From Monarcha castaneiventris obscurior (lineage: Eukaryota; Chordata; Aves; Passeriformes; Monarchidae): 64,000 nucleotides of DNA. Shown in pieces: positions 35,901 to 43,039 of the stretch (positions within the stretch are counted from its first letter, which is position 1; each line of letters begins with the position of its first letter). The notes under the pieces are model-generated. The model had not been told where the DNA came from. It ran no database searches and saw only the letters and a program-made list of their open reading frames with translations. A program made the position numbers and the translations under genes. The DNA lies in the NCBI GenBank assembly GCA_026261815.1, contig JAMPIT010000885.1:298501-362500 (forward strand), given 5' to 3'.

Positions 35901-38569
35901 GTGTGATTTACTGCACTGTCCACTCCTCGGACTTGATAATATATTTCTATTAGATTTCCTCCTTTTCCCTCTTTTTTCCTGGAGAAGAGTGGCAAGTTTC
36001 TCCGTCTGCCTGACACCTTCTTAGGCTTAGGCAAAATAAATGTTGATTTCCATCAGGAGGAAGAGCGCTGGAAGTCCTAATTCTCCGACGAGCCTGACAA
36101 GCTCAGCGAAAACCGCCTGGTTTTCGATGGAAAACTCGTGATCCGGCCTCGGTTCTTCTCCTTTGGAAGCTGTTCAATCATCGGAATGAAAAAGGGGTTG
36201 CTTTCGCTAACTAGAAATTATATACCTGGTTCCTTGGAAGATGGATTGCGCCGCTCCCGGAATGCCGGGAAAGGCGGCAGGGGGAGAGAGTGAAGGAGCT
36301 GGAGATGCGACCCAAGATTGATCACGCCATTTGCAGGATCTCCCAAGCACAAAACTGGAAAAATATCTTTTCCTTTGCCAGGGTTGGGTGAAGTGATGCC
36401 CCCATTTGATCCAGGTTTTCCCTCCCGGGTTTTTTTTTTGGGATGTGGTGTTCGCCCATCGGCTTCGCCGTCTTTCCTCCATCTCCCTCCATCCAAGGGG
36501 AGAAACTGAACCAGTTCAGCCCTCTCACAACCTATTGTGGGTTTATTTTCTCATCCCTGCCTCGATTTTTTTTGAGGAATCTGTTGGAAATCAAGCATGG
36601 ATGCTCTGAAAGTATCTTGGCTCCGAGCGGTCCGTACCAAAGTCAGGAAGATAATTACAGTCAATTTAAAAATCACCTTTTTTGGTTTTTTTCTTCAAAA
36701 AAAAAAGAAAATCTATATTTCTACTTCTGTAATCATGTTTGCTTTGAGCTGCCTCACGGATATCGGCTAAGGAAGTTTTCTCTGGCTCATCCAAAGGGAA
36801 TTGAGCTGTTCCCACCATTCCTGTTGAACTGACACCGTGTTCTGGTGGGGCAGGAATGTGGAGATGCTGATTTTGACCCCTTGAGGTGACAACCAGCAGC
36901 TCCAGACCCTCATTCCAGCAACCAGGATGGGGTTTGAAAATCCCAGGCTGGAAAAACCACCTGGCTGGATGCCAAAGGGAAAAACTGGGAGGGTGGGGAC
37001 GTGATGGGTATTTCACTCCATGTCACTGTTCCCAAAAGCTGGATTTGGCTGCGTTGCTGGTGAGGAATATCCGGATCCGCCGCGTCTGCTGTGCATCCCG
37101 CTGATGTATGGGAGTTATATTAAGGGTGGAAAGGTGCTAAATGAGCCCTCTTTATTTTCCATAAATTAACTTGGGAGCGATGAATCACTGCCAGCGCGGC
37201 TTCGACTCCCAGCAAGTTTGTTTATCCAAGTTGGAAAGCAAAGGAAAACTCTTGGAGACTCCCCGTTGTTGGCTCCTCACCTGTCCTGCCTCCCCTGGCC
37301 CCAAAAACATTCTCCTTTGGGCTCTCAAGGCTGCTCTAAGGTGTCCTTGGTCCCACCTCGACATTGGGTCCATCATTTGGGAAGTGCCACGCAGAATTTT
37401 GCGGGAACACGGGCAACAGAACTTCTGGAGAGGGTTTGGGTTGGATTCCCTCCGTCTTCTCCATGACCTTCTCCACCTCCAATAATCTCAAGCGAAGGGG
37501 GACTTTTCCCACTAAACCTCATCATTCAGCAAGCTGTGGGTCCTTTTTTTCCTGGGAAAATTCCTTTTTTTTCCCCCATCCTCGTTCATCTTGGTGGCCA
37601 AGTGGCCACCACTTTCCTTCCCACCCATCACTCCGGTAGGTGGAACCCCATAACCACCTCTCCAAACCCTTTGGAGAGGGGAAACAGGAGAACCTGTGGA
37701 AAGATGCTTCCAATGTTGTGGTTGAAACGGAGGAGGATTTCACTTCGTCCACATTGGTCCATGGGATGATCCTGGGCTTGTCCTACAAGAAGGTCACATC
37801 CCAGAGGCACTTCATGGAATTTTGGCTCTACATGAGCATCCAGAACCCTCTTTGGAGGAAGCACCGTGTACCAGCAAGCAGAAGACATCACCTGGAGCAT
37901 CCTAAAGGGATCCTGGGAATGCTTGGGGGGAGGATTGCTGGTGCTCAGCCCTTTCTGGCTCCATCCCACCACCAAAGCAGGTCCTGGTGTTCACCTTGGG
38001 CTCCAGTGGGAAGGTTTGGATCCTTTTTAATTCTCTTTTTCACCCATAACTTGGGAATTTTGCAGCAGATTCGCTGCTCTGTGGTGGGAAGTGACCTCTG
38101 AGTGCCACTTGTAGGGGAGCTGAGGATGCTCAGGGATTTGGGGAATGAGCCACCTCCGTCCTTGACATGGCCAAGGGGTGAAGAGGTGAAGCACAAGAGG
38201 GACTTAGGACACTCCTACACCTGCATTCCAAAGGATTTCCAAGGTTGACCCGAGCCAACCTCAGTGACTTCCTCCTCTTTTCTTCCTTTCCTTCCCAGGC
38301 AACACCAAGCGGAGGAGGATTTTGCCAAGGTCATCCCTGCAGGATTCCGAGAGCCCCCGTGTGGCGGGTGGCAGAGGTGAGTCCAGTGGGTGCTGCCAGG
38401 GTGGAGAACCCACCCACATTCCCAGTTTTCCATCCCCAGTGCTTCAACCCCTTCCCATGACCAGGGCAAGGAGAATCCTGGGATTGTCCATGTGTCCCCT
38501 GCCTTCCCACCATCACCATTCCCTTTCCTCCCTGCAGGCAAACGGCTGCAGATCAAGCCCCGGCTGTGA
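8759..38569 (+). CDS. ZC3H3: ZC3H3 (zinc finger CCCH-type containing 3), 3' part, seven coding exons
   Basis: Joined exons 8759-8914, 10633-10702, 15462-15593, 27569-27747, 29314-29522, 38299-38376 and 38538-38569 give 284 codons plus a TGA stop, with no phase break and GT-AG at every junction. The product has five tandem CCCH fingers followed by a low-complexity acidic/serine tail with the conserved CLQKLPSFISL segment and a basic end, KRLQIKPRL. Family knowledge: ZC3H3 (Smicl) is a nuclear protein with CPSF30-like fingers, linked to CPSF, Smads, polyadenylation and poly(A) mRNA export. The human protein is about 950 residues, so the N-terminal two thirds, including the large 5' exon, lies before 8759 and probably before position 1. 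Intron lengths are 1718, 4759, 11975, 1566, 8776 and 161 bp. Start codon not in window. Confidence 0.95.
9089..9465 (-). mobile_element. CR1 LINE fragment
   Basis: Starts GAATCATGGAATTGTTTTGG and runs through the GGGCAGGGACACCTTCCACT and CCTCTGGCAGTGG segments. Lies 175 bp after a ZC3H3 exon. Confidence 0.9.
9466..10176. other. Intronic sequence without recognised features
   Basis: AT-rich and pyrimidine-rich in its second half. No exon or repeat recognised. Confidence 0.4.
10177..10353 (-). mobile_element. CR1 3' end fragment
   Basis: CATAGAATCCTGGAATGG, then GGACACCTTCCACTATCCC and CCTGGCCTTGAACACTGCC. Confidence 0.9.
10633..10702 (+). CDS. ZC3H3: ZC3H3 exon: rest of finger 2
   Basis: Seventy-base exon between acceptor cctccag and donor gtctgt. 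It completes finger 2 with spacing C-X7-C-X6-C-X3-H (FLRGTCKKTDGTCPFSH), then KVSKDK, and ends in phase 0. It is closely flanked by CR1 copies at 10177-10353 and 10833-11015, both on the - strand. Confidence 0.95.
10833..11015 (-). mobile_element. CR1 3' end fragment
   Basis: CACAACCATGGAATGGTTTG, then GGACACCTTCCACTATCC and CTGACTTGGAATATTTCCAG. Confidence 0.9.
11016..13460. other. Intronic sequence without recognised features
   Basis: No exon found. Short AT-rich islands occur near 11185-11230 and 12405-12430 (TCATTAATTAACAG). No repeat family recognised. Confidence 0.4.
13461..13585 (-). mobile_element. CR1 fragment
   Basis: Starts inside the element at GGCAGGGACACCTTCCACTA and ends near CCTGTGCCAGGGCCTCACCA. 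The tail is missing. Confidence 0.85.
13940..14300. promoter_or_regulatory. Enhancer-like unique block in a ZC3H3 intron
   Basis: Repeat-free and AT-rich with many short motifs (TTAATGTTATTGTTATTTG, CTTGATAATGG, GACAATTAAAAATAAA). It has the texture of a conserved non-coding element. Conservation cannot be tested here. Confidence 0.3.
14301..15461. other. Intronic sequence with a GC-rich patch
   Basis: The patch at about 14440-14580 is GC-rich and ends CCGGTGAGTTA, a good donor, after an upstream TTATTGCAG. It has stops in the frames tested, so I do not call an exon. The rest shows nothing. Confidence 0.35.
15462..15593 (+). CDS. ZC3H3: ZC3H3 exon: finger 3 and first part of finger 4
   Basis: Acceptor tcctcttgcag, donor gtaaag; 44 whole codons. 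Finger 3 has C-X7-C-X4-C-X3-H spacing (VCSYYLKGIC, NCPYSH), followed by the linker VYVSRKAEV and the first two cysteines of finger 4 (CQDFLKGYCPMGEK). Finger 4 is completed only after the next, nearly 12-kb, intron. Confidence 0.95.
15594..16424. other. Start of the 12-kb ZC3H3 intron
   Basis: No exon or repeat recognised. Confidence 0.4.
16425..16842 (+). mobile_element. CR1 LINE fragment
   Basis: Forward copy from CAGGTGAGACCCCACCTGGA through the GGAGATGCTCCGAGGGCTGG and GATGGGATATTGGGAAGAA segments. The 3' tail is missing. Confidence 0.9.
16974..17090 (-). mobile_element. Older CR1 3' end
   Basis: ATGGAATCCTAGAATCATTT, then GGAAAAGACCTCTAAGGTCA and ACCCAGCGCTGTCAAGTCCC, typical of a diverged CR1 subfamily. 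Confidence 0.8.
17150..17560. promoter_or_regulatory. Enhancer-like AT-rich block
   Basis: Unique, with GTAAATTAGTCTGGGCCTAA, TTTAAATGAAAATATAAAAG, CTGTAATTATATATGG and AAATTGCTGAGCA (AT-rich half MARE, near 17477). Flanked by CR1s but itself repeat-free. Confidence 0.3.
17561..18328. other. Intronic sequence without recognised features
   Basis: No exon or repeat recognised. Confidence 0.4.
18329..18382 (+). mobile_element. CR1 3' tail
   Basis: TTGGAGGTCTTTTCCAACCT followed by GAATGATTCCAGGATTCTG. Confidence 0.75.
18383..18929. other. Intronic sequence without recognised features
   Basis: Moderately GC-rich. No exon or repeat recognised. Confidence 0.4.
18930..19085 (+). mobile_element. 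CR1 3' end fragment
   Basis: CCCCATCCCTGGAAGTGTTC, GGAAGGTGTCCCTGCCCATG, then CTTTCCAACCTAAACC. Confidence 0.88.
19215..19450 (+). mobile_element. CR1 3' end fragment
   Basis: Begins AGGTGGGATATTGGGAAGAA and ends CCTTCCAACCCAAACCACTC. A tandem neighbour of the copy at 18930, same direction. Confidence 0.9.
19451..20465. other. Intronic sequence without recognised features
   Basis: No exon or repeat recognised. A T/G-rich stretch lies near 20040-20090. Confidence 0.4.
20466..20640 (+). mobile_element. Diverged CR1 3' end
   Basis: CCAGCCCTGGCACAGGTTG, CCTGGAGGGGTTTAACATCC, GATTTTCCAACCTAAACG and a degenerate ATTC tail. Confidence 0.8.
20641..21620. other. Intronic sequence without recognised features
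   Basis: AT-rich, unique by eye. No exon recognised. Confidence 0.4.
21621..22215 (-). mobile_element. Long diverged CR1 fragment
   Basis: From GGATCACGGAATGGGTCAGG through CTCAGCCTTTCCTTGTAAGG and GTCCTCCTCTGGACCTGCTC to AGGATCCCATTGGACTCC. A different subfamily from most copies here. Confidence 0.88.
22488..22640 (+). mobile_element. CR1 ORF2 reverse-transcriptase remnant
   Basis: The + strand encodes SGVPQGSVVGPVL near 22533-22575, the RT signature that precedes the catalytic box, then a broken continuation ending near GCAGATGACACCAAGTG. Frames are interrupted. It is cut by a - strand CR1 that starts at 22660. Confidence 0.85.
22660..22775 (-). mobile_element. CR1 3' end inserted in CR1
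   Basis: CCATGGAATCCTGGGATTGC, then GGTTTGGGTTGGAAGAGACC and CCTGCCATGAGCAGGGATTC. Confidence 0.85.
22776..23550. other. Intronic sequence with a compact enhancer-like patch
   Basis: The stretch at about 23150-23310 (CACCCAATTATAAAAAAGCC, CGGAGCGGCATCAAAACAGC) is unique and regulatory-looking. No exon. Confidence 0.3.
23551..23625 (-). mobile_element. CR1-type 3' tail
   Basis: CACAGAATCACAGAATATTC, then CACAAGGATCATCAAAGTCC. Confidence 0.75.
23626..25037. other. GC-rich intronic block with long chance-open frames
   Basis: Frames of 318 codons (+, 24120-25076) and 296 codons (-, 24023-24913) overlap each other. Neither shows a known domain, and the + one runs into a CR1 tail. An AT-rich patch at about 24670-24735 (GTTTGTTTTCTTTATTAAG) looks regulatory. 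No gene is called. Confidence 0.4.
25038..25132 (+). mobile_element. CR1-type 3' tail
   Basis: GACTTGATGGTCTTTGGGAG, then CTTTCAACTCAGGATATGCT and GTGATTCTGTGATTCC. Confidence 0.8.
25133..25480. other. Intronic sequence without recognised features
   Basis: No exon or repeat recognised. Confidence 0.4.
25481..25882 (+). mobile_element. CR1 LINE fragment with tail
   Basis: Starts GGAGTCAGGCTGGGAGACCT, passes GATGGGATATTGGAAAGAAA and ends ACCCAAACCATCCCATGATT. Confidence 0.92.
25883..27568. other. End of the 12-kb ZC3H3 intron
   Basis: No exon or repeat recognised before the 27569 exon. Pyrimidine-rich near the acceptor. Confidence 0.4.
27569..27747 (+). CDS. ZC3H3: ZC3H3 exon: end of finger 4, finger 5, basic linker
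   Basis: Acceptor ccctggcag, donor gtagga. It begins with CKKKH, the third cysteine and histidine of finger 4. Finger 5 follows with C-X8-C-X5-C-X3-H spacing (VCPDFAKKGVC, RCKLLH). Beyond it come a basic KKRRH stretch and a less conserved linker ending EVSG. Ends in phase 2. Confidence 0.95.
27748..29313. other. ZC3H3 intron, 1.6 kb
   Basis: No recognised repeat or exon. Confidence 0.5.
29314..29522 (+). CDS. ZC3H3: ZC3H3 exon: acidic/serine tail with CLQKLPSFISL
   Basis: Acceptor ctcctgcag, donor gtagga. It reads from RNHPAQLQDD through CLQKLPSFISLRSPESPSS to the acidic EKDEDEPEDEP. The KLPSFISL segment matches the conserved C-terminal patch of vertebrate ZC3H3; the rest is low complexity. 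Phase 2 in, phase 1 out, both consistent with neighbouring exons. Confidence 0.9.
29523..32103. other. First part of the last long ZC3H3 intron
   Basis: No exon and no recognised repeat. Some motif-rich unique DNA lies near 30640-30930. Confidence 0.4.
32104..32150 (+). mobile_element. CR1 3' tail
   Basis: TTGGAGGTCTTTTCCAACCT, then AAATGATTCCGGGATTCTG. Confidence 0.75.
32370..32900. promoter_or_regulatory. Enhancer-like block ~10 kb upstream of MAFA
   Basis: A repeat-free stretch in the last long ZC3H3 intron with GCTAATTTAATTAGAAAGCA, TTTTAGTTAATTTG, CTGTAAACATTTTACAG (FOX-like palindrome near 32634) and GTCATTTTATTGTCATATTT. About 10 kb before the MAFA TATA box, near the distance of the far-upstream mouse MafA regions. 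Function inferred. Confidence 0.35.
33010..33080 (-). mobile_element. CR1-type 3' tail
   Basis: GAATCAGAGAATATCCCAAA, then CTGGAAGGGACTCACAAGTC and CAACTCCTGGTCCTGCAC. Confidence 0.75.
33078..33457 (-). pseudogene. Unidentified protein-like antisense ORF, probably a retro-element or processed remnant
   Basis: Open on the - strand for about 120 codons, bounded upstream by TAG at 33456-33458 and ended by TAA at 33078-33080. The predicted peptide has varied, protein-like composition (segments LLSYEFMDPTRKNDGDFLLP, LIIYPTGAEDLRGLAPIKGL and ETLKEMLRVMNIPQDPRG), unlike the low-complexity chance frames elsewhere in the window. It abuts a CR1-type 3' tail on the same strand. I do not recognise the family. 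It has no proper ATG-started gene structure, so it is more likely a remnant than a working gene. Confidence 0.3.
33600..33800. promoter_or_regulatory. Palindrome-containing enhancer-like block ~9 kb upstream of MAFA
   Basis: Contains a perfect inverted repeat AATTAGCAAAT / ATTTGCTAATT (33674-33684 and 33688-33698, 3-base spacer) and an HNF1-type GTTAATGAT at 33642-33650, plus TAATAAA and CATTAGCAATTCC. The half-sites join homeodomain (TAATT) and AT-rich TGC (MAF half-site-like) sequence. Mouse MafA region 3 lies about 8 kb upstream and uses PDX1, FOXA2, HNF1 and MAF sites; equivalence is inferred. Confidence 0.35.
33910..34075 (-). mobile_element. CR1 3' end fragment
   Basis: CCCAGAATGATTTGGATCGG, then GGGACACCTTCCGCTATTCC and CTTGAACACTTCCAGGAATG. 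Confidence 0.9.
34130..34502 (+). mobile_element. CR1 LINE 3' end with tail
   Basis: AGCCTGGAGAAAAGGAGGCT through GACAGGACAAGAGGAAACGG and CTTGGAGGTCTTTTCCAACC. Faces the - strand CR1 at 33910, making an inverted pair. Confidence 0.9.
34760..34842 (-). mobile_element. CR1 3' end fragment
   Basis: CATGGAATCCTAGAATGATT, GGTTGGAAGAGACCTTAAGG and GCAGGGGCACCTTCCACTAG. Confidence 0.85.
35075..35165. repeat. TAA/TAG-type trinucleotide microsatellite
   Basis: An imperfect run of TAATAG, TAATAA and TAGCAG units. Confidence 0.9.
35166..35780. other. Intronic sequence without recognised features
   Basis: No exon or repeat recognised. Confidence 0.4.
35781..36240. promoter_or_regulatory. Enhancer-like block ~6.7 kb upstream of MAFA
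   Basis: Unique, with GGTTTTATTGAAAAATCTAA, CTTGATAATATATTTC, AAATAAATGTTGATTTCC (FOX/HNF-like) and CGCTAACTAGAAATTATA. Distance to the TATA box (6.5-6.9 kb) is close to mouse MafA regions 4-5. Inference only. Confidence 0.35.
36241..38298. other. Rest of the last long ZC3H3 intron
   Basis: No CR1 recognised. T-rich and A-rich motifs lie at 36560-36740. No exon before 38299. Confidence 0.4.
38299..38376 (+). CDS. ZC3H3: ZC3H3 exon: basic C-terminal segment
   Basis: Acceptor ccttcccag, donor gtgagt; 78 bases. Reads (G)NTKRRRILPRSSLQDSESPR and then VAGGR. The basic KRRR is a possible second nuclear localisation signal. Assignment rests on matching phase with both neighbours and a strong donor, not on strong family similarity. 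Confidence 0.85.
38538..38569 (+). CDS. ZC3H3: ZC3H3 last coding exon
   Basis: Acceptor ccctgcag after a 161-bp intron. It reads (G)KRLQIKPRL and stops at TGA 38567-38569. The terminal IKPRL matches the end of vertebrate ZC3H3, which fixes the end of the reading frame. Confidence 0.93.
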
Positions 38570-38820
38570 GTCAATCCCAATCCCGTGGCAGCCGACCAGC
38601 TCAGGAACTGGAGAGCCAGGGAATCACCTGGCACCTACCTCAGGATGCCATGTCCAGGCATGGCACCCCCTCCTCCTCCTCCTCCTCCTCTTGCTTTTCC
38701 GGGACGTCATTTGGGCGCGGAGCCGTGCGGCAGCGTGGGAATGCACCGCTCGTTCCTGCAGGGAAGCAGCTTTGTTTGGGAATCTTTGAATTGACCAATA
38801 AATGACATTTTCAGCTGGTT
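38570..38820 (+). other. ZC3H3: ZC3H3 3' UTR (short form)
   Basis: The sequence from the stop codon to just past the first AATAAA is about 250 bases and contains a (TCC)n run at about 38668-38693. The cleavage point is estimated, not seen. Confidence 0.7.
38797..38802 (+). promoter_or_regulatory. Poly(A) signal AATAAA of ZC3H3
   Basis: Canonical AATAAA 230 bases after the ZC3H3 stop, followed by a T/G-rich stretch (cagctggtttgttg) fitting a downstream element. Confidence 0.75.
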
Positions 38821-41800
38821 TGTTGAAGGCAAGTCCTGCCACCTCTTTTGGATGCTTGTGGGGTTGGGAAGAGCTTCCCATCCGCATCCATCCTCCGGTG
38901 CTGTCCAGGCCGCGAGGGGACCTGAGGTGGTTTAACGCCATCGGGTGACATTCCCACATCCAGGTCCGGATGTACTGGGGACAAGTCACCGTGCTGGGAT
39001 CTCATGGGTGTAAATCCCCCCCACAGCCTTGATCTCTCCATTCCAAGAGCCCATCCCGCTCCATCCCCTTGCTGTTGGGAGGAAATTTCGTGGGAGCTGA
39101 GAGGATCCCTCATGGAAATGTGTTGGGAGCAGCGCTGAGCTCGCACTCTGCATTCCGGGGTCTCCCACGGCCCAGTTGCACCCTACCCCCACCTCTCCTT
39201 ATCCCAGTGGGGGTTTGGGCTCCATTGGGAAACCCAAACCAACTCTCCAGGGTTTGGGGTTTTTTGGGACTCTCCAAATCCAAGCAGGAGCAGAGTGAAG
39301 GGAGAGCGTTATGCCACTGGAATGATGGGGTTGTGCATCCATAGGTACAATTTCCAAGGGAATTTTGGGGTGGCAGGTGCTGTTCCCCCACACGGATGGG
39401 ATTTTGGGAACAGTTCCCTTTGCCAAGAGGTGCTGAGAGCCAGGGCAGGCACGCAAGGTGCTGGGATTTGCTCATCCACTGCCCCTCAGGCAAAATCCTG
39501 CGGAGAAGAGGCATCAGCAGGGATTTGGGAAGAACTGGGGCTCCCTGGGGATGCAGCATCCAGGTGTGATCAGAGATGGGGTGGGAAATGCCAACGGGCA
39601 GTGGCTTCTCCCCCCAGACAGGATCCCACAGGGGGTTTCCCTCTCCCCAAGTGACCCCCATGGAGGGGTTTTGTCACCATCCCAAATCCACAACACCCCC
39701 CCAGGCGCTGGAGGACCAGCGGGTCCCCACCCTGGGATGTCACTTGTGCCCCAGGGTGTGTCCAACGAGTTGATTTTTAATAAAAAATGTCGTGTTTTTT
39801 GTTGGTATTAAAATGTCTTTTGTTAACTCCTGTGTTTTGTTATGTTAATAAAGAGTTTCCTCCCTTGGGACGGAGGAGCCTCCCTGTGGCTTTCCTCTTT
39901 TTTCAGCAGTGCATGAACATCCCATCAAATATCCATCCAGATCCAGTGGAAGAGTCACTCCAATCCCTAAATGCTTGGGTTTTTTTAATTATTAAAACTT
40001 TTTACCCAGAAACTGTTTCTTCACGTGGCGGTTTCCTAAAAAAAAACCCAGCTACATTCCCTGAAAACCACCCTGGAGGAGACGGTGCTGCTGTGAATCC
40101 TCAGGGATGGCCAGCGGTGGCCGGGAGCTTTGGTTTTTCCATGGATCCCTAACGAGGATCATCCTCGTGCTGCACTAATTAAACGAGGCAATGAGCAGCC
40201 GTGGCTCCGCCGCCCACCGGCACCGCTGCTCCCTTCCCGGCGAGGATTGGAATTTCCAGCTGGCTGTCGTTAAAGCTCTGCTTGGGGGGAGGGTGATTAA
40301 TTTCCAAGCAGGGATAAACGCGGCCCCTGGAGAGGTGTCACTGAACTCCGGTGGGTTCTCCCTCTGTTTTCCAACATCCTCAATTCCTCTCGGCTGAGGG
40401 CTCCGGTGGGATTTATCCATCCTCGCTGTGAAGCCGGCAGTGCGCGGTTGGGCTCGGGGACTCGGCAAGGACGTTCCCTGGAGGGGTGTCACGGCGGGGA
40501 GGTTGGCTCGGGGTGGAGTTTCTGGAGGGCTCCGTAAACATTTCCCGGAAAACCTTCCTGCGGCGGGTGCTGCTGGCACCGCTCTTGGTCCCCTGCCGGG
40601 GAAGCAGGTGCCGGGTGAACGTCACCCGCCGGGATCAGTTTTCTGCCTGTCATCGGGGTGGCTGTTCCTTGCCCTCCTCCTTCTCCTCCTCATCCTCCTC
40701 CTCGTCCTCCTCCCAGCCTCTCCATACGATTTCCCCCCCCCCTCCCAAAATTCCTGACCCTGCAGCAACACTGGATCATGGGGCAGATGCTGCTGGAGCA
40801 TCACCACGATGCTCCCACCCTCTCTCCATCGTGGTGGCCGCTGCCCTCCCATGGGGTGAGGTCACTGTCTCCAAGCCACCAACACCCCAAACTGGGAGGC
40901 CTTGTACCATGCAGGGAAACTGAGGCAGCCCCCAGGTGGGCACCCGGCCCTGCTCCAAGGGGTGATGGGGCACACACGAGCTCTAAAAGGGAAAGGTGAC
41001 GCCATCCCGCCACCATCCCGAGGCCACCAACCTGGTTATGTCACTTGACCGCCTGTGAGTAAACTTAGCTGACGGGGAGGGTTGGGGACATGCCATGGGC
41101 ATTTCCTAAAAATACCCCCGGGGGTGTCGTGGGGGAGCCACGGCCCCGTTGGAGCCCGGCCCAGTCCTAATCCCTTGGTGGCTCCTGTCCCAGGAGGGTG
41201 GCAGCTGCTGGTGGGGGCCGGGTGCCCCCAAGGTGGAGCAGCTCTGGGGAGGAAAGTGGTGCCAGAGGCAGGGAGGTGGCTCCCCATCTTTGCCCAGTGC
41301 AGGATCCCGAAAATCCCGCTGCACCCGTGGGATGATGATGGATTTAGGGTCACAGAAGGAAGGGAAAAGGGTTAAAACCAGCCCACGGAAAGGGTTTTTT
41401 GTTGTCCACTTCTTTGCCCCCTCCCTCAAGTTGTACCCCAAGTTTGGGGTCTCCAAGGTGGGTCACCAGGGAATGGGGGTTGTGTTCATCCATGACCCTT
41501 CCCAGGGGGAATAAATACCCCCGCCCTCCCCCACCCTGACTCAGTTATTAGGAGAAAGATGGACCCTCCCCAGAGGTCAGATCCAGCAAAAGCAATAACG
41601 TGGGATTTTAATTGCTGGAGTTGCAGCGGGATAAAGGTTTTCATCCTCAAAAAAACACCTTTTTTTGCATTAATTTGACCCGACGTCTCCAGGATCAATT
41701 AGCAGCCGTGGAGGGCAGTGTCCCCTGTCCCCAAGTCCCTGGCTGGATGAGGGGAATGTCACCCCCCACATCCCAAGGAGCTGCCTGTGGGATGCAGCCG

Positions 41801-42560
41801 GGCTGGGATGCAGCGGGACCCAGGATGCGTCTCCTGCGGGTGGCAGAGATAATCCTGGACCCCCAGGGGATGAGTGGGGTGGGTGTTGCCAGCCTCTGTG
41901 GGATGAAGCTGCTCATCCCTCGGGATTAAGTGGGACAACTCCATGGTGACTGCCCCATGCCTCAGTTTCCCTGTCCTGTTCCTCCCAGCCTGCAGCAGCC
42001 ATGAGGTGGCGGATGGAGCAACGCCAGGGCCTCATCCAGGGGTGGGATGAGCACCCCCAAAACTCCCTCTGCAGCTGCCACTCGGCTCCAGGGACACCTT
42101 TTCCAGGTGCTGGGATGGTGGTCCTGGTCCTCCAGGTCCTCCAGTCATGTGCCAGGTGTGGATGTGACCTCCGAAACCAGAGGCAGCACTGGGAGCACAG
42201 AGGTGCACGTGGCTGCTCCCTGACCACCAAAAGCTTATGGGAAAGCCCGAAAAATCCCCAGATTATATTTATTTGGCTTTCTGAAAGGATGGAAGTGCTT
42301 TGGGAAGGATCCTGAGCTGTTCCTGAGGCGGGGAAGGGGCTGCGCCCCAACTTCATCCAGTGGGATGCTGTGAACGCTCAGCGAGGTGGCACCAAACCCG
42401 ATTTACGCTCAAAAATCCTTTTTCTGGACACTTCCCATTTTTTGGGGAGCACGAAATTAGGATTTTTCAGCTGCTTTCCCCCCACTCCACGCTGATCTCC
42501 GGGCTGTGGGTGGCAGATGAAGCCGCACATCGGGATGCGGCAGCCGGGAGGGTCCAGGGG
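38821..42560. other. ZC3H3-MAFA intergenic region
   Basis: About 3.7 kb without a supported gene or CR1. It holds the distal AATAAA pair, a (TCC)n-rich tract at about 40676-40722, a FOX-like GTAAACA near 40534, and a TGACTCA core at 41537-41543. Scattered open frames are short and show no family likeness. Confidence 0.6.
39779..39852 (+). promoter_or_regulatory. Paired AATAAA signals in the ZC3H3-MAFA interval
   Basis: AATAAA at 39779-39784 and 39847-39852, with GT-rich DNA between them. This looks like a real 3' end, either a distal poly(A) site of ZC3H3 about 1 kb beyond the first or the end of an unannotated non-coding transcript. No coding gene lies just upstream. Confidence 0.35.
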
Positions 42561-42619
42561 GTACCCAGCCCATTCCCCCCCCCCATCCCCAAAATCTCCG
42601 GAGATTGACAGCTGCCCTG

Positions 42620-42760
42620 GGGGCGTTGCCATGGGGATATGCAAATCCAAGCGGGCTGTCGGGGTGCCGATAGGCTGGAAGCGCTTAGCCCCGCCTCGGT
42701 GGGAGGGGCCGTGCCTCGTTTTCCCCATATAAAAGGCGGCGAGTTCCATTGAGCGCCCGG
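42620..42760 (+). promoter_or_regulatory. MAFA: MAFA core promoter
   Basis: A TATAAAA box lies at 42728-42734 in a GC-rich context, predicting transcription start near 42758-42762. Just upstream are a perfect octamer ATGCAAAT at 42639-42646, an RFX-like GTTGCCATGG at about 42625, and GC boxes (CCCCGCC, GGGAGGGG) between about 42690 and 42710. Mouse MafA has a proximal conserved promoter region at the equivalent place; individual factor assignments here are inference. Confidence 0.75.
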
Positions 42761-43039
42761 CGGCGGCGGCGCCGGTCGCGGGCAGGGGCGGGCAGGGAGC
42801 GGCCCCCGCCCCCAGGGCGCCGTGTCCCGGCGGGAGGAGGAGGAGGAGGCAGGAGAAGGGCTCGGAGCCCGGCTCGGAGCCCGGGGAGGTGGGGCCGGGG
42901 CAGGTGCCAGGGGAGGCAGGAAGGGGCGGGCAGGGCGCTGCCCGCTCCTCGCCATTGGGGACCGGCCGCAGGCAGCGGCGGAGCCCGCCCGGCCCGAGCG
43001 CAGAGCCGTGGCGGCCGGAGGAGGGTCCCGGAGCCCAGC

